Shown here: positions 33,491-42,392 of the stretch, piece after piece
Layout of the letters: each line of letters begins with the position of its first letter
How positions within the stretch are numbered: the first letter of the stretch is position 1
DNA from: Spirochaetota bacterium
GTDB taxonomy: Bacteria > Spirochaetota > UBA4802 > UBA5550
NCBI GenBank assembly: GCA_003246895.1
Contig: QKCL01000016.1
Coordinates: forward strand, 1 to 48,781
Direction of reading: 5' to 3'
DNA: 48,781 nucleotides
The notes under the pieces: generated by a model
The model's input: the letters and a program-made list of their open reading frames with translations, nothing else
Told to the model about the DNA's origin: nothing
Databases searched by the model: none
Position numbers and translations under genes: made by a program

Positions 33491-34104
33491 ATAACTTTAA
33501 ACTCCTGATCGGCAAAGTATATAACATCACCTTTATTTACAGGATAGACCATCTTCGCTTCAAGGAACTGTCCGTTTAACTTCGTCCTGTTTGTAGACTC
33601 GAGATCACTGAGACACCACTTCCCTGAATCAATAACAAAGACCGCATGTTCTCTCGAAATAAACCTGAACCCGTTGAGTCTTGAGCAATGCGGCCCCGTG
33701 GTTCTTCCGATTATATCGTTATGATTTATCTGTAGTTCAAAACCTGTTGAGTGCCTGATGACAAGTTCACCGGCCTGATGACTCCCGGGCGGATTAAACG
33801 CCATGGTAACATTGGGATTAGGTTCTGGAGCTGTATTAACATTAGTTCCGGCATGAACCTGTTCCGGAGCAGAAGTCTGACTCTGCGGAGCCTGTTCCAG
33901 AGACACCTGTTCCTCAGCAGGAAATTCATTTTCATGGTGAATACTTTTCTTCCGCGGTTCAAGCCTGATGCCGTCTTTTGGGCAGAATTTTCCTGTACCG
34001 AAGGTACCGCATTGGGGGCATTCAAGAATTTCCGCTCCGCACTGATCGCAGAATCTAGAATCATCATCTATTTCCATGTGACAGCTTTTTACTGGACAGA
34101 TCAT
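33487..34104 (-). CDS. Zinc-ribbon and FHA-domain protein
   Basis: A 205-residue adaptor. Two or three zinc-ribbon knuckles occupy residues 1-45 (CPVKSCHMEID, FCDQCGAEI, CPQCGTFGTGKFCPKDG). A low-complexity Glu/Gln/Pro/Ala linker (about 50-105) follows. The C-terminal FHA domain (about 115-205) has the conserved GR (DIIGRTTGP), ISREHAVF with the phosphothreonine-binding Ser-Arg-x-His, and the loop SDLESTNRTKLNG. FHA domains bind phosphothreonine peptides, so this is the expected reader of the island kinase. The start overlaps the AAA+ gene stop by ATGA and the stop overlaps the phosphatase start, so the three are translated as a unit. Confidence 0.92.
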   Translation of the reverse strand: MICPVKSCHMEIDDDSRFCDQCGAEILECPQCGTFGTGKFCPKDGIRLEPRKKSIHHENEFPAEEQVSLEQAPQSQTSAPEQVHAGTNVNTAPEPNPNVTMAFNPPGSHQAGELVIRHSTGFELQINHNDIIGRTTGPHCSRLNGFRFISREHAVFVIDSGKWCLSDLESTNRTKLNGQFLEAKMVYPVNKGDVIYFADQEFKVI

Positions 34105-37100
34105 TTGAGGTCCTCCTCTTCAAGTGTATACAGGGCAGGATCACCTGCCTCCAGTGACGGTATTGCTGCAATACGGCTCGCCTGGTTTTTACGGACTTTT
34201 TCAAACAGGTTACGAACTGTTCTTCCGTTTGCAAAGTTTTCGTCACGGTTTGAGTAAATAGCGGCAAGGTGAGAGTTCAGTTTCTCTTTGAACTTTTCAG
34301 TCATTATCATTTTATTAGACCGGGCCATGATGGCAAATATTGCGGAAAGTTCATCGGGCTTATAGTCCGGGAATTCGATGAAGTTCTGGAAACGTGATGG
34401 AAGCCCGGTGTTGCTGTTCAGGAACCGCTGCATCTCCTGTCTGTATCCGGCGGCTATGACAATAAATTTTCCTTTGGAATCCTCCATGCGTTTAAGTATG
34501 GTGTCTATTGCTTCCTTACCGAAGTCAGTCTCTCCTCCTCCGTCAGCCAGTGCATATGCCTCATCTATGAACAGGACTCCTCCCATGGCAGAGTCAATAA
34601 CAGCTGCAGTTTTGGTTGCAGTCTGTCCCACATAGCCTGCCACAAGTCCCTCACGGTCAACTTCCACGAGATGTCCCTTTGAAAGTATACCCATATGTTT
34701 GAAAATACCTGCAAGGATCCGTGCTACAGTTGTTTTCCCTGTTCCGGGGTTACCTGTAAAAATATAATGGGAACCGATCTTTGAAGCTTGATTGTCAGGA
34801 TTTCGCAGTTTCTCCACCCTGATTAAATCGATTAGTTCCCTGATCTCTTTTTTTATTTCACCAAGACCTATTAACCTGTCAAGACCTGCAAGTGCTTCGT
34901 CAAGGGAATACTCATCTTTCTTATCAACCGGGAAATCCTCTGCTTCGAGTATCCAGTAAAGGGAATCATCCATTTCCTGATTTTCAATTGAAAGATTTTT
35001 TTCAAGTTCAGTGAGCCTTACTGTCTGTTTTTGACGCACCTCATCGAAAAGATTACTTATATCCCTGCCGTTCCCGAACCGTTCACCTCTTTCCTGATAC
35101 ATTTTATTGCATACCTGTGAGAGAGACTGTTTTGCACTTTCAGAAAGAGAAAAACCCTCTCCCGAAGACATCATCTGAAATATACTGCTCAATTCCCTGG
35201 GCTCATAGTCTTCAAAATTAAAGGTCTTCTGAAACCTGCTGGCAAGTCCTGAATTTGATTTCAGGAACAGATCCATCTCCTTTCTGTAACCAGCGGCGAT
35301 CACAATGAACTTACCCTTATCATCACTCATACGCTTAACCAGAGTATCTATGGCATCTTGTTTGAAAGAATCACCATTGTCTGACGGAGTAAGCCCATAT
35401 GCTTCATCTATGAAAAGAACTCCGCCCATTGCACTGTCAACGGCTCTGTTAACTTTTTCGGAGGTCTGTCCAACATAGGATGCGATGAGGCCTGCCTTAT
35501 CAACTTCAACAAAACGGCTGGAGGGGAGAATCCCGATGGTATGAAAAATTTCACCGAGTTTACGGGCTACAGTTGTTTTTCCGGTACCGGGATTACCTGT
35601 AAGAATAATATGCGGGACTATACCGGACCCTTTTCCGGAAAGACTCTCCCGTTTCATCTGCATGTTGGTAAACTGTACAAGTTCCCATATTTCTTTTTTT
35701 ATATTATCCATGCCTACCATGGAATCAAGTTTTGAAAGTATATCTTCAACTGTAGGTTTCTTCTTTAATTTATAGTCGATGTCCTCGAGAGTGATGAGGC
35801 GCAGTTTTTCAGGAAGTCTCTCTTCAGGTTTCAGGGCGGAGAGTCTTGAAGCAAGCTTCTGTGCTGTTTTTTCGAATAAAGACCGCACATCTCTTCCATT
35901 ACCGAAATTTTGATCTCTGCCATCATACATCTCCTTCAAAACATCCTCAGACATCCTTGCTGCTTCTTCAGAGAGGGTGTATCCCGCGTTTTTAACCATG
36001 ATTTTGAAAATTTCATGGAGTTCATGGGGCTTGTAATCGGGAAGATTAAAAAAATCTGTAAATCTTCCCTTCAGTCCGGGGTTGGATTTTATAAACCTGT
36101 CCATTTCATTTTTGTAACCCGCTGCAATAACGACAAATTTCCCTCTTGAATCCTCCATACGCTTTAGGATGGTGTCCACTGCTTCCTGACCGTAATCCTT
36201 ACCTGCATCTTTTGGGATCAATGAATATGCTTCATCTATGAAGAGTATCCCTCCCATGGCAGAGTCTATCAGAGCAGATGTTTTCGGAGCGGTTCCGCCA
36301 ATGAACTCGCTAACAAGACCGTTTCTGTCTGTTTCAACGATATGCCCCGAAGGAAGATACCCGATTGCCTTGAGAAGCTTTCCAAGAATTCGTGCAATTG
36401 TAGTTTTCCCTGTGCCCGGGTTTCCTGTAAAAACAATATGTATTCCGAAGTCAACTCCCTTGATCCCGAGTGTTCTTTGTTCTTCCCTGATATTTATTGC
36501 ATGAGCATAGCCTTTAAGTTTTTCTTTGACATCCTCCATGCCAACAAGGTCATCCATTGATGCAATGACCTCCTCGGGAGTCATCTTTTTCACACCTTCA
36601 TCGGGGATATCCTGATCTGTAATCAGAATCAGGCTTTCTTCATCGAAGGTACCGGACTCTGCAAGCCTCTTGCTCTGGAGGTTCAGGACTTTTGGAATAA
36701 CCTCCCTTACCACAAGCCAGCCGTTTTTATATTCACAGCTCTTCGAATACATTACCGACTCAATGTAATCACCAAGCCGTTCAACAGCCACCTCTGTAAC
36801 ATGGAAGCTGCTCTTGCTGAGTTTAATAAGTGTCATTTTAAGAAGCTCATCGGCAGAATAGTCTTCCAGATCAAATAGAAGTATTCTCTGTTTCTCTTCC
36901 CGGTTTTCCTCAAAGTATTTGTTAAGAGGGTCCTTCATACCGGCTATTATGATGATGATATCTTCACCGGTCGTTTCCAGGGAATTGATTATAGTGGTGA
37001 TTGCCTCTGTATTCCTGTGCATCTCATCAAAGAAGAGAATTCCGCCTCTGGCCTTATCAATCCATTTGTTTATTGAGGAGGAGATGTTCTGCCCCTCTCT

Positions 37101-37517
37101 TTTTATTATTTCATTGTCTATTTCAAGGAATGTCCCCTTTGAAAGAACACCGATCCTGTGAAATTCCTCTGCGAAATACCGGCCCATCATGGTTTTTCCG
37201 GTACCTGTATCTCCCATAAATACTGAGTGGAGGTATAGAGGAGTTGAGGGTAGTCCCCTCTTCTTCCTTTCGTTATCAGCAATAACCCTGTTCCTTTTAT
37301 TGCTTATCTGTTCCTTTACTTTTTCGTGGCCCACGATACTGTCCCAGTCTATTGTATGTTCCTCTGAAGTCTGATGGCCGGTTTGATTATTATTTATAAT
37401 TTCACCGCATTCCTTGCAGAATTTGGCAATGGGACGGTTCCTTGTTCTGCATGCAGGGCATACAAGAAACTGTTTATTTTCTTTTTCTCTTTCCTGAGAC
37501 TGTGACTGAACCTGCAT
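34101..37517 (-). CDS. Protein with four tandem CbbX/SpoVK-type AAA+ modules and a zinc ribbon
   Basis: A 1138-residue ATPase. A zinc ribbon lies near residues 18-40 (CPACRTRNRPIAKFCKECG). Four AAA+ modules follow. Module 1 is divergent, with P-loop GDTGTGKT and Walker B GGILFFDEMH. Modules 2-4 have P-loop GNPGTGKTT, Walker B GGILFIDEAY or GGVLFIDEAY, and the sensor strand KFIVIAAGY. Modules 2-4 are CbbX/SpoVK/EccA-like, each with a downstream helical lid ending NFGNGRDV or similar. All Walker residues are kept, so all four may hydrolyse ATP. Single or double modules are usual for this family; four is exceptional. CbbX-type proteins remodel protein complexes by pulling on tails. ATG at 37517 has a GGAG site. 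It overlaps the FHA gene at its 3' end. Confidence 0.93.
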   Translation of the reverse strand: MQVQSQSQEREKENKQFLVCPACRTRNRPIAKFCKECGEIINNNQTGHQTSEEHTIDWDSIVGHEKVKEQISNKRNRVIADNERKKRGLPSTPLYLHSVFMGDTGTGKTMMGRYFAEEFHRIGVLSKGTFLEIDNEIIKREGQNISSSINKWIDKARGGILFFDEMHRNTEAITTIINSLETTGEDIIIIIAGMKDPLNKYFEENREEKQRILLFDLEDYSADELLKMTLIKLSKSSFHVTEVAVERLGDYIESVMYSKSCEYKNGWLVVREVIPKVLNLQSKRLAESGTFDEESLILITDQDIPDEGVKKMTPEEVIASMDDLVGMEDVKEKLKGYAHAINIREEQRTLGIKGVDFGIHIVFTGNPGTGKTTIARILGKLLKAIGYLPSGHIVETDRNGLVSEFIGGTAPKTSALIDSAMGGILFIDEAYSLIPKDAGKDYGQEAVDTILKRMEDSRGKFVVIAAGYKNEMDRFIKSNPGLKGRFTDFFNLPDYKPHELHEIFKIMVKNAGYTLSEEAARMSEDVLKEMYDGRDQNFGNGRDVRSLFEKTAQKLASRLSALKPEERLPEKLRLITLEDIDYKLKKKPTVEDILSKLDSMVGMDNIKKEIWELVQFTNMQMKRESLSGKGSGIVPHIILTGNPGTGKTTVARKLGEIFHTIGILPSSRFVEVDKAGLIASYVGQTSEKVNRAVDSAMGGVLFIDEAYGLTPSDNGDSFKQDAIDTLVKRMSDDKGKFIVIAAGYRKEMDLFLKSNSGLASRFQKTFNFEDYEPRELSSIFQMMSSGEGFSLSESAKQSLSQVCNKMYQERGERFGNGRDISNLFDEVRQKQTVRLTELEKNLSIENQEMDDSLYWILEAEDFPVDKKDEYSLDEALAGLDRLIGLGEIKKEIRELIDLIRVEKLRNPDNQASKIGSHYIFTGNPGTGKTTVARILAGIFKHMGILSKGHLVEVDREGLVAGYVGQTATKTAAVIDSAMGGVLFIDEAYALADGGGETDFGKEAIDTILKRMEDSKGKFIVIAAGYRQEMQRFLNSNTGLPSRFQNFIEFPDYKPDELSAIFAIMARSNKMIMTEKFKEKLNSHLAAIYSNRDENFANGRTVRNLFEKVRKNQASRIAAIPSLEAGDPALYTLEEEDLK

Positions 37518-37648
37518 ATAGATTACTCCATCATTTAAAATATCACCGAATCTGGTTATCCGGTTTGCCTTATCCTTTTATGCTGAAATGTTCTTTAAGT
37601 ATACCTGTTTTCGCTGGAATAGTTGTGTCATTAAAAGAATTAAAACCT

Positions 37649-38722
37649 TCACTGTTTTACAAAAAGCTGCCCTATTTTTTCATTACGGTAATCGATAAAG
37701 TATCCCTTTAAGACCGATCCCGAATCATTTACTCCTCCGCAGTAGCTGAAATGACCTGACCTGCCTTTCATATTTCTCAGCTTTGTACTGTGAAAGCTGA
37801 AGTTGTTCCCATCCCAGGTTCCTTCAAGAGTATATACACACTCCCGTCTTCCGCCACTGTCCAGTGCTATCCAGTGGCTGCTTCCGGTAAGGGTGTTCCC
37901 TGAAAGATTCAGGTTCATGGTTTCAACCCAGGTATCAGAGATGGAAACCCATGTTCCCTCGACCCTTTGCTCATATCGTTCCCGTTCTTTACGGTCCTTT
38001 TCAAGGCGGAGACGTTCGAGTTCCTGCTGACGCTCTCTCTCCTTTCTCTCTTCCCTTTCTTCGATTAACTCATCGACACGGTTTTTTTCCCTTGCAACAA
38101 GCCCCTGCAGTCTTGCCACAATACCTCTCATTTTATCCTGCTCTTCAGGAGTCATTGTTCTTGTACATTTAAACTGGGAAGCGTTATATTCTCTGACCCT
38201 TTCTTCAAGTTTTCTGTAGTTTTCCATTGATTCAAGAACCATCATTTTATCTTTTGCATTTTCAAGTTCCTTGATCACGGCGGTTGACAACAGGTTTTGG
38301 TGATGAGCAATAATGGCCGCAGCATCCTGTTCAGACATTATCTCAACCTCACGGGTTTGTTTCATTTCCATTTCAGCTTCCTGAAGAAATTCCACGAGTG
38401 CTTTGCCGCAGTCAGTGCAGAAATCACCATACTTCATTTCGCTGCAGTTGCTGCAGAAATGCTCCTCAAGAGATGAACCGCACAAAGTACAATACAGGCC
38501 TGTATTCATCTTACCGCAGAGGGGACATTTCCTTTCAGCAGTATCAAATCCTGAACCGCACTCAACACAGAACGCAGCATCGGGTTCATTGATATACGAA
38601 CAGGAAGGGCATCGTTTACCTCCTGTCTCTTTCTTCTCTACCTGTTCCTGGACATCTTCCTGATGCCTCTCCTGATATTGTTCCTGCTTTTCAGGAAGTT
38701 CACTATAATCAAACTTTGACAT
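37649..38722 (-). CDS. Multi-zinc-ribbon, coiled-coil protein
   Basis: A 357-residue protein with no recognised family. Residues about 37-110 hold a run of zinc-ribbon knuckles: CPSCSYINEPDAAFCVECG, CPLCGKMNTGLYCTLCG, and CSNCSEMKYGDFCTDCG. A long charged helical region (about 110-255) rich in Glu and Arg (EEREERKERERQQELER) is a likely coiled coil. The C-terminal domain (about 256-357) is beta-rich, beginning EGTWVSISDTW and with a lipocalin-like repeated GTW pattern (LEGTWDGNNFSF), possibly a small-molecule-binding barrel. It lies between the kinase (89 bases upstream) and the AAA+ gene (131 bases downstream). It shares zinc-ribbon type with the AAA+ and FHA proteins, suggesting they assemble. 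Confidence 0.75.
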   Translation of the reverse strand: MSKFDYSELPEKQEQYQERHQEDVQEQVEKKETGGKRCPSCSYINEPDAAFCVECGSGFDTAERKCPLCGKMNTGLYCTLCGSSLEEHFCSNCSEMKYGDFCTDCGKALVEFLQEAEMEMKQTREVEIMSEQDAAAIIAHHQNLLSTAVIKELENAKDKMMVLESMENYRKLEERVREYNASQFKCTRTMTPEEQDKMRGIVARLQGLVAREKNRVDELIEEREERKERERQQELERLRLEKDRKERERYEQRVEGTWVSISDTWVETMNLNLSGNTLTGSSHWIALDSGGRRECVYTLEGTWDGNNFSFHSTKLRNMKGRSGHFSYCGGVNDSGSVLKGYFIDYRNEKIGQLFVKQ

Positions 38723-38811
38723 TTTTCCCTCTGAATATTCCCATGGCTTCTTTTTTTAAGGAGTTCTTCTGTTATTTTCAAATATATTAAACAGGTTCTT
38801 AATAATATTGG

Positions 38812-41220
38812 TTATCGTGGAGATCCGTGCGGAGATGGATCATATATCCTTTTACTATTGCCGGTTATTACATCGATTTCTTCATCGCATCTGGTTCTTA
38901 ACACTTTCCATCTGTTGAACAGGTGATAAAGCGGAAATGCGAGCAATGAAACTAAACCGACAGTACCTACGATACCGCAGAATACGATATGAAACTGATT
39001 CCTGCCGTAAAAACTGTCTTTTTCTCTGCTTAAAAGCAGGCCGGAAAGAGCTCCAAGAGAAATTACACAGAATATTATCATGGGTATAAAGAAGAAGAGT
39101 ATAATCCTGTCTGCATAGAGCACCTTCAGGTTACCCGCCATCATGAATCCTGTTTTCTCCAAACCTTCTGCATAATATTTTACCGGCACCATCTCGGATG
39201 AACTGAATTTTCTAAACCGGGACTGTGAAATTTTTTCACCGAGAACGATGAACTTGTTGTTTGCCGTTACACTGGCCCCTCTTCTGTTCTCACTGCTGTA
39301 TATTACTGAATTTATTCTGGCTTTTGGCGAAAATGCGTATGGAGAAAATTCTGTAATTTTATAAAAATCACTCATCAGACTTCCCCAGCTGAACAGACAG
39401 AACGCAATCATAACAATGGACAGGGCAGATACAATATTTACCCAGAGCCTTATTCTGTCCGGAATTTTTTCCGCTTCCGCAATCTTCTGTTTTCTTATAA
39501 ACTCTACATTCCCGGAAAGAATCTCTGTAAGGTTCTTCCATGTCTTGCTCATAATACTCCAGTCTTTTTCAAAACTTTCAGGTATATCCTGCCTTATGAG
39601 CCAGAGATAAAGGATTGAATTTCTGTTGGTCAGTTCGTTTATAATATTTGTTCTGTTATTCCAGGGCAGGTTCAGCAGCTCATTGACGCTCGACACCTCA
39701 TATTCATTATTCCTGAATGGTCTTATTTTATTTCCGGCAAAGGAGAGGTAGATTTTGCTTACAACTGAAAGCCTCTTTGAAGAGTCGCCTTCCATCCTGT
39801 AAAACTCAACCTCATTCTCTATGAGCTTGACAATTTGCTCTCCCTCATTACCGAAAGTATTGAGCCATGCAAAGATGTCCGACCTCTTTTCCTGAAGAAT
39901 GAGCTGGGTCATGAGTTCAGGCCTTTTTCTGAGAATGTCTTTAAATTCTTCAATGGTATTAAGATAAATATTTTCATCTATGCGGCACGGCCTTTCCGGA
40001 TTTAGGAGATATATGGCCCTGCTGACTTTTTCATCATCATTCAGGGAGGAGACTGCTATGTCTGATACTTTATCACTCAACTCATCGTTGAATCTCCTGA
40101 GCCACTGTTCTATTTTTGAATCCATGAGCTCAGCTTTGGCAGCCTCTCTGTGCTGATCGAGAAAATCGGAAAGATCCTTAACACCATAGAATTTTATTTC
40201 TTTTTTATTTTCCCTGTCATAGAAGAGATATGGTATATCGTCTATAATTTTAAGAGTGCTGAACTCTTCTATTTCATCTCCTTTGAGCCACCCATCAACC
40301 TGTTCGGCCCCCCATCTCTGTTCGGGCGGAGGAGTAAGCAGACCTTTCAAAAGCTGTTTCATTCTTCGTGAAAGTTTTTTTGCAGCCGGGTCTGTAATCA
40401 TTTTTTTTATGATCGTTCCGTTTGAAGCATATGCCTTAATATCATAATTACTTAAGCCTGTATTCGGATTTTTTCCTGTTAGCAGTTCAAATACTGTAAT
40501 TCCAAGAGAATAATAATCGATTTTGTATCCAATTTTATACTTAAAATCATCTGTATGAAGATGGATTTCCGGCGCAGAATATGCCAGGGTTCTAAATCCT
40601 GTACCAGTCATTTTCTCATCGATGTCATCGTACATTTCCGAAGATATGCCAAAATCTCCCAGAACGATATCCAGACTTTCCGTATCTCTTAAAAAAAGGT
40701 TCGCAGGCTTGATATCACGGTGAGTGACTTTTTTTTCTTTTATATATTTTAATGCATTATTTACCTGTGCTATAATATCTGTCACCTGTTCCTCTGAAAG
40801 CGGCAGGTGTTTATATGTTCCATCGGGATTTCTGTCAGCAAGGGTACCGCCTTCGGCATACTCCATTATTTCATAGAATCTGCCGTTATATCCCTTTTCA
40901 TTAAAACAGATAAGCTTGATGACATCGTCATGATCAAGAGCTTTAATTTTATTCAGAATATTTACTTTAGGCTTATGATTGGAGTGATAATATTTTATTA
41001 CAACCGTTTCATTATCTTTCCGGGCTTTATATATTTCTGCCTCTCCGGAATCACTTGATATTATATCGTCTATGATATAGCCATCAAGATTTGCACCATA
41101 CATGCTTTTGAGAAGATCCCTGTTTACATTATCTGCTGTACTTTCAGGAGCTGAATATTCAAGAGTATCTGTTTTTAAAGGGTCCTGTTCAAATTTCTCA
41201 GTTTCATTATTTTGGTTCAT
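38812..41220 (-). CDS. Membrane-anchored Hanks-type Ser/Thr protein kinase
   Basis: An 802-residue kinase. The kinase domain spans about residues 48-320: catalytic Lys76 in VVIKYY, HRDIKPAN at 167-174 with Asp169, and the DFG at 189-191. The activation loop has several Thr residues before YSAPEIH. The glycine-rich loop is atypical (ISSDSGEAEIY, one Gly). A long region of unknown function follows (about 320-600). Three hydrophobic segments lie near the C-terminus (NIVSALSIVMIAFCLF, LFFFIPMIIFCVISLGAL, IVFCGIVGTVGLVSLLAF). The kinase domain is therefore cytoplasmic, with a short region between helices possibly outside. No PASTA repeats are present. Its substrates may be the FHA, AAA+ or VirD4-like partners; this is inference from operon context. 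Confidence 0.9.
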   Translation of the reverse strand: MNQNNETEKFEQDPLKTDTLEYSAPESTADNVNRDLLKSMYGANLDGYIIDDIISSDSGEAEIYKARKDNETVVIKYYHSNHKPKVNILNKIKALDHDDVIKLICFNEKGYNGRFYEIMEYAEGGTLADRNPDGTYKHLPLSEEQVTDIIAQVNNALKYIKEKKVTHRDIKPANLFLRDTESLDIVLGDFGISSEMYDDIDEKMTGTGFRTLAYSAPEIHLHTDDFKYKIGYKIDYYSLGITVFELLTGKNPNTGLSNYDIKAYASNGTIIKKMITDPAAKKLSRRMKQLLKGLLTPPPEQRWGAEQVDGWLKGDEIEEFSTLKIIDDIPYLFYDRENKKEIKFYGVKDLSDFLDQHREAAKAELMDSKIEQWLRRFNDELSDKVSDIAVSSLNDDEKVSRAIYLLNPERPCRIDENIYLNTIEEFKDILRKRPELMTQLILQEKRSDIFAWLNTFGNEGEQIVKLIENEVEFYRMEGDSSKRLSVVSKIYLSFAGNKIRPFRNNEYEVSSVNELLNLPWNNRTNIINELTNRNSILYLWLIRQDIPESFEKDWSIMSKTWKNLTEILSGNVEFIRKQKIAEAEKIPDRIRLWVNIVSALSIVMIAFCLFSWGSLMSDFYKITEFSPYAFSPKARINSVIYSSENRRGASVTANNKFIVLGEKISQSRFRKFSSSEMVPVKYYAEGLEKTGFMMAGNLKVLYADRIILFFFIPMIIFCVISLGALSGLLLSREKDSFYGRNQFHIVFCGIVGTVGLVSLLAFPLYHLFNRWKVLRTRCDEEIDVITGNSKRIYDPSPHGSPR

Positions 41221-41293
41221 TGCATTTCTGCTCCAGAGTTAGTATTTAAGAATAAATTCCGGCAAAAGAATGCCGGTAAAAAAACTGCAGAAA

Positions 41294-42322
41294 CTAATAG
41301 TAACGGGTTTTTCTTCTTATATACAATAATATTAAAATTACAACTATTGCCCCGCCGAAAAAATCGCTCCAGAATTCTTTCCGTGCTCTGCTTCGTTTTA
41401 CGGTTGCTTTCTTTAACAGCCACTTTGCGGACCTGTGATCCTTATTCTTTTCAAGAATATTTTCGAGTAAATCGATTGAGTCTGAATACTTTTTCTTTTT
41501 GTACAGGTAATATGCCTTTCCATACATACGCCTGGTTTCAATAACCTGTCTTGCGGTGCTAAGTTTCTGTTCGCTTGTCTCAATGGATTTAAAAAGCTGT
41601 ACAATTACCGGATTGTCCTTTTTCAGTTCTTTGTTCTCTGACAGAAACATTTTAATCTGATTCCCGGCTTCGGTAAAATTCTTTCTATTCAGATAATAGG
41701 ATATTTTTGTTCTCAGTTTACTTAATGAAATTTTCATTGCAGGGGTAAGTTTTTTCAGGCTTTCAGCATACTCCAGTTTTTCAATTCTTTTCATAAGCTC
41801 CAGGGCAGTATTATTGTCTGTGTCATATTCCAGTATTTTGCTGACATTTTCTCTGGCAGTTACTGTATCATTTTTCTGCAAACTTACTCCTGCGTTCCTG
41901 ATCAGGGTTCTTATCTCCTCCTTTACCCGGTTACCGATATACTTTTTAGTATTACTGTACTGTTCACTTCCAATTATCACGTCGGAGTCAATGGAGTCAA
42001 GAATAGCGTATGCCCCGTGTGTATCATTTTCAGCTATGGCATCAGGAATAAGTGTATGAAGCTTACGGAACTCATATACAGTAAAGCCGGAGTTTACCAC
42101 AATCATGGTCAGGGCAAAGTACAGCACAGGGGAAACAACAAATCTCTTGTTAAAGGCAACTATTGATACCCAGACTGCAAATACAGCCTGTGTAATGACG
42201 AGTGCATAAAAAGTATTGGTCCTGAGAAAGAAGTGCAGCAGTGAAGTAAGGATCAGGAGAGCTACCGGTATGAGATAGTAGATATGACCTCTGGTATCTT
42301 CAAAAAATTTCTCTAACTTCAT
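41294..42322 (-). CDS. Membrane protein with helical repeats (TPR-like)
   Basis: A 342-residue protein. The N-terminus has three closely packed hydrophobic helices (IPVALLILTSLLHFFL, FYALVITQAVFAVWVSIV, SPVLYFALTMIVV; about residues 16-85). A helical domain of about 210 residues follows, with TPR-like units (AGVSLQKNDTVTARENVSKI, AYYLYKKKKYSDSIDLLENI). One final helix (FFGGAIVVILILLYI) and a basic tail RRKTRYY end the protein. I do not recognise a named family. ATG at 42322 has a CGGAG site. The position next to the membrane kinase, in the same operon, suggests a scaffold at the membrane. Confidence 0.75.
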   Translation of the reverse strand: MKLEKFFEDTRGHIYYLIPVALLILTSLLHFFLRTNTFYALVITQAVFAVWVSIVAFNKRFVVSPVLYFALTMIVVNSGFTVYEFRKLHTLIPDAIAENDTHGAYAILDSIDSDVIIGSEQYSNTKKYIGNRVKEEIRTLIRNAGVSLQKNDTVTARENVSKILEYDTDNNTALELMKRIEKLEYAESLKKLTPAMKISLSKLRTKISYYLNRKNFTEAGNQIKMFLSENKELKKDNPVIVQLFKSIETSEQKLSTARQVIETRRMYGKAYYLYKKKKYSDSIDLLENILEKNKDHRSAKWLLKKATVKRSRARKEFWSDFFGGAIVVILILLYIRRKTRYY

Positions 42323-42392
42323 CTAAACACTCCGTAATTTTTTTAAAATATATTTCAAAGGGAAATCAATTAAATTCTCAATCCCTGCATAT

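Noticed and set aside
34300-37250. DNA-level repeats within the AAA+ gene
   Set aside because: They come from the three similar AAA+ modules, not from a mobile element.
32717-41220. Tellurite-resistance-type triad (vWA protein, PP2C, kinase)
   Set aside because: A kinase and PP2C with zinc ribbons are similar in flavour, but no von Willebrand A domain or TerD/TerC protein is encoded.
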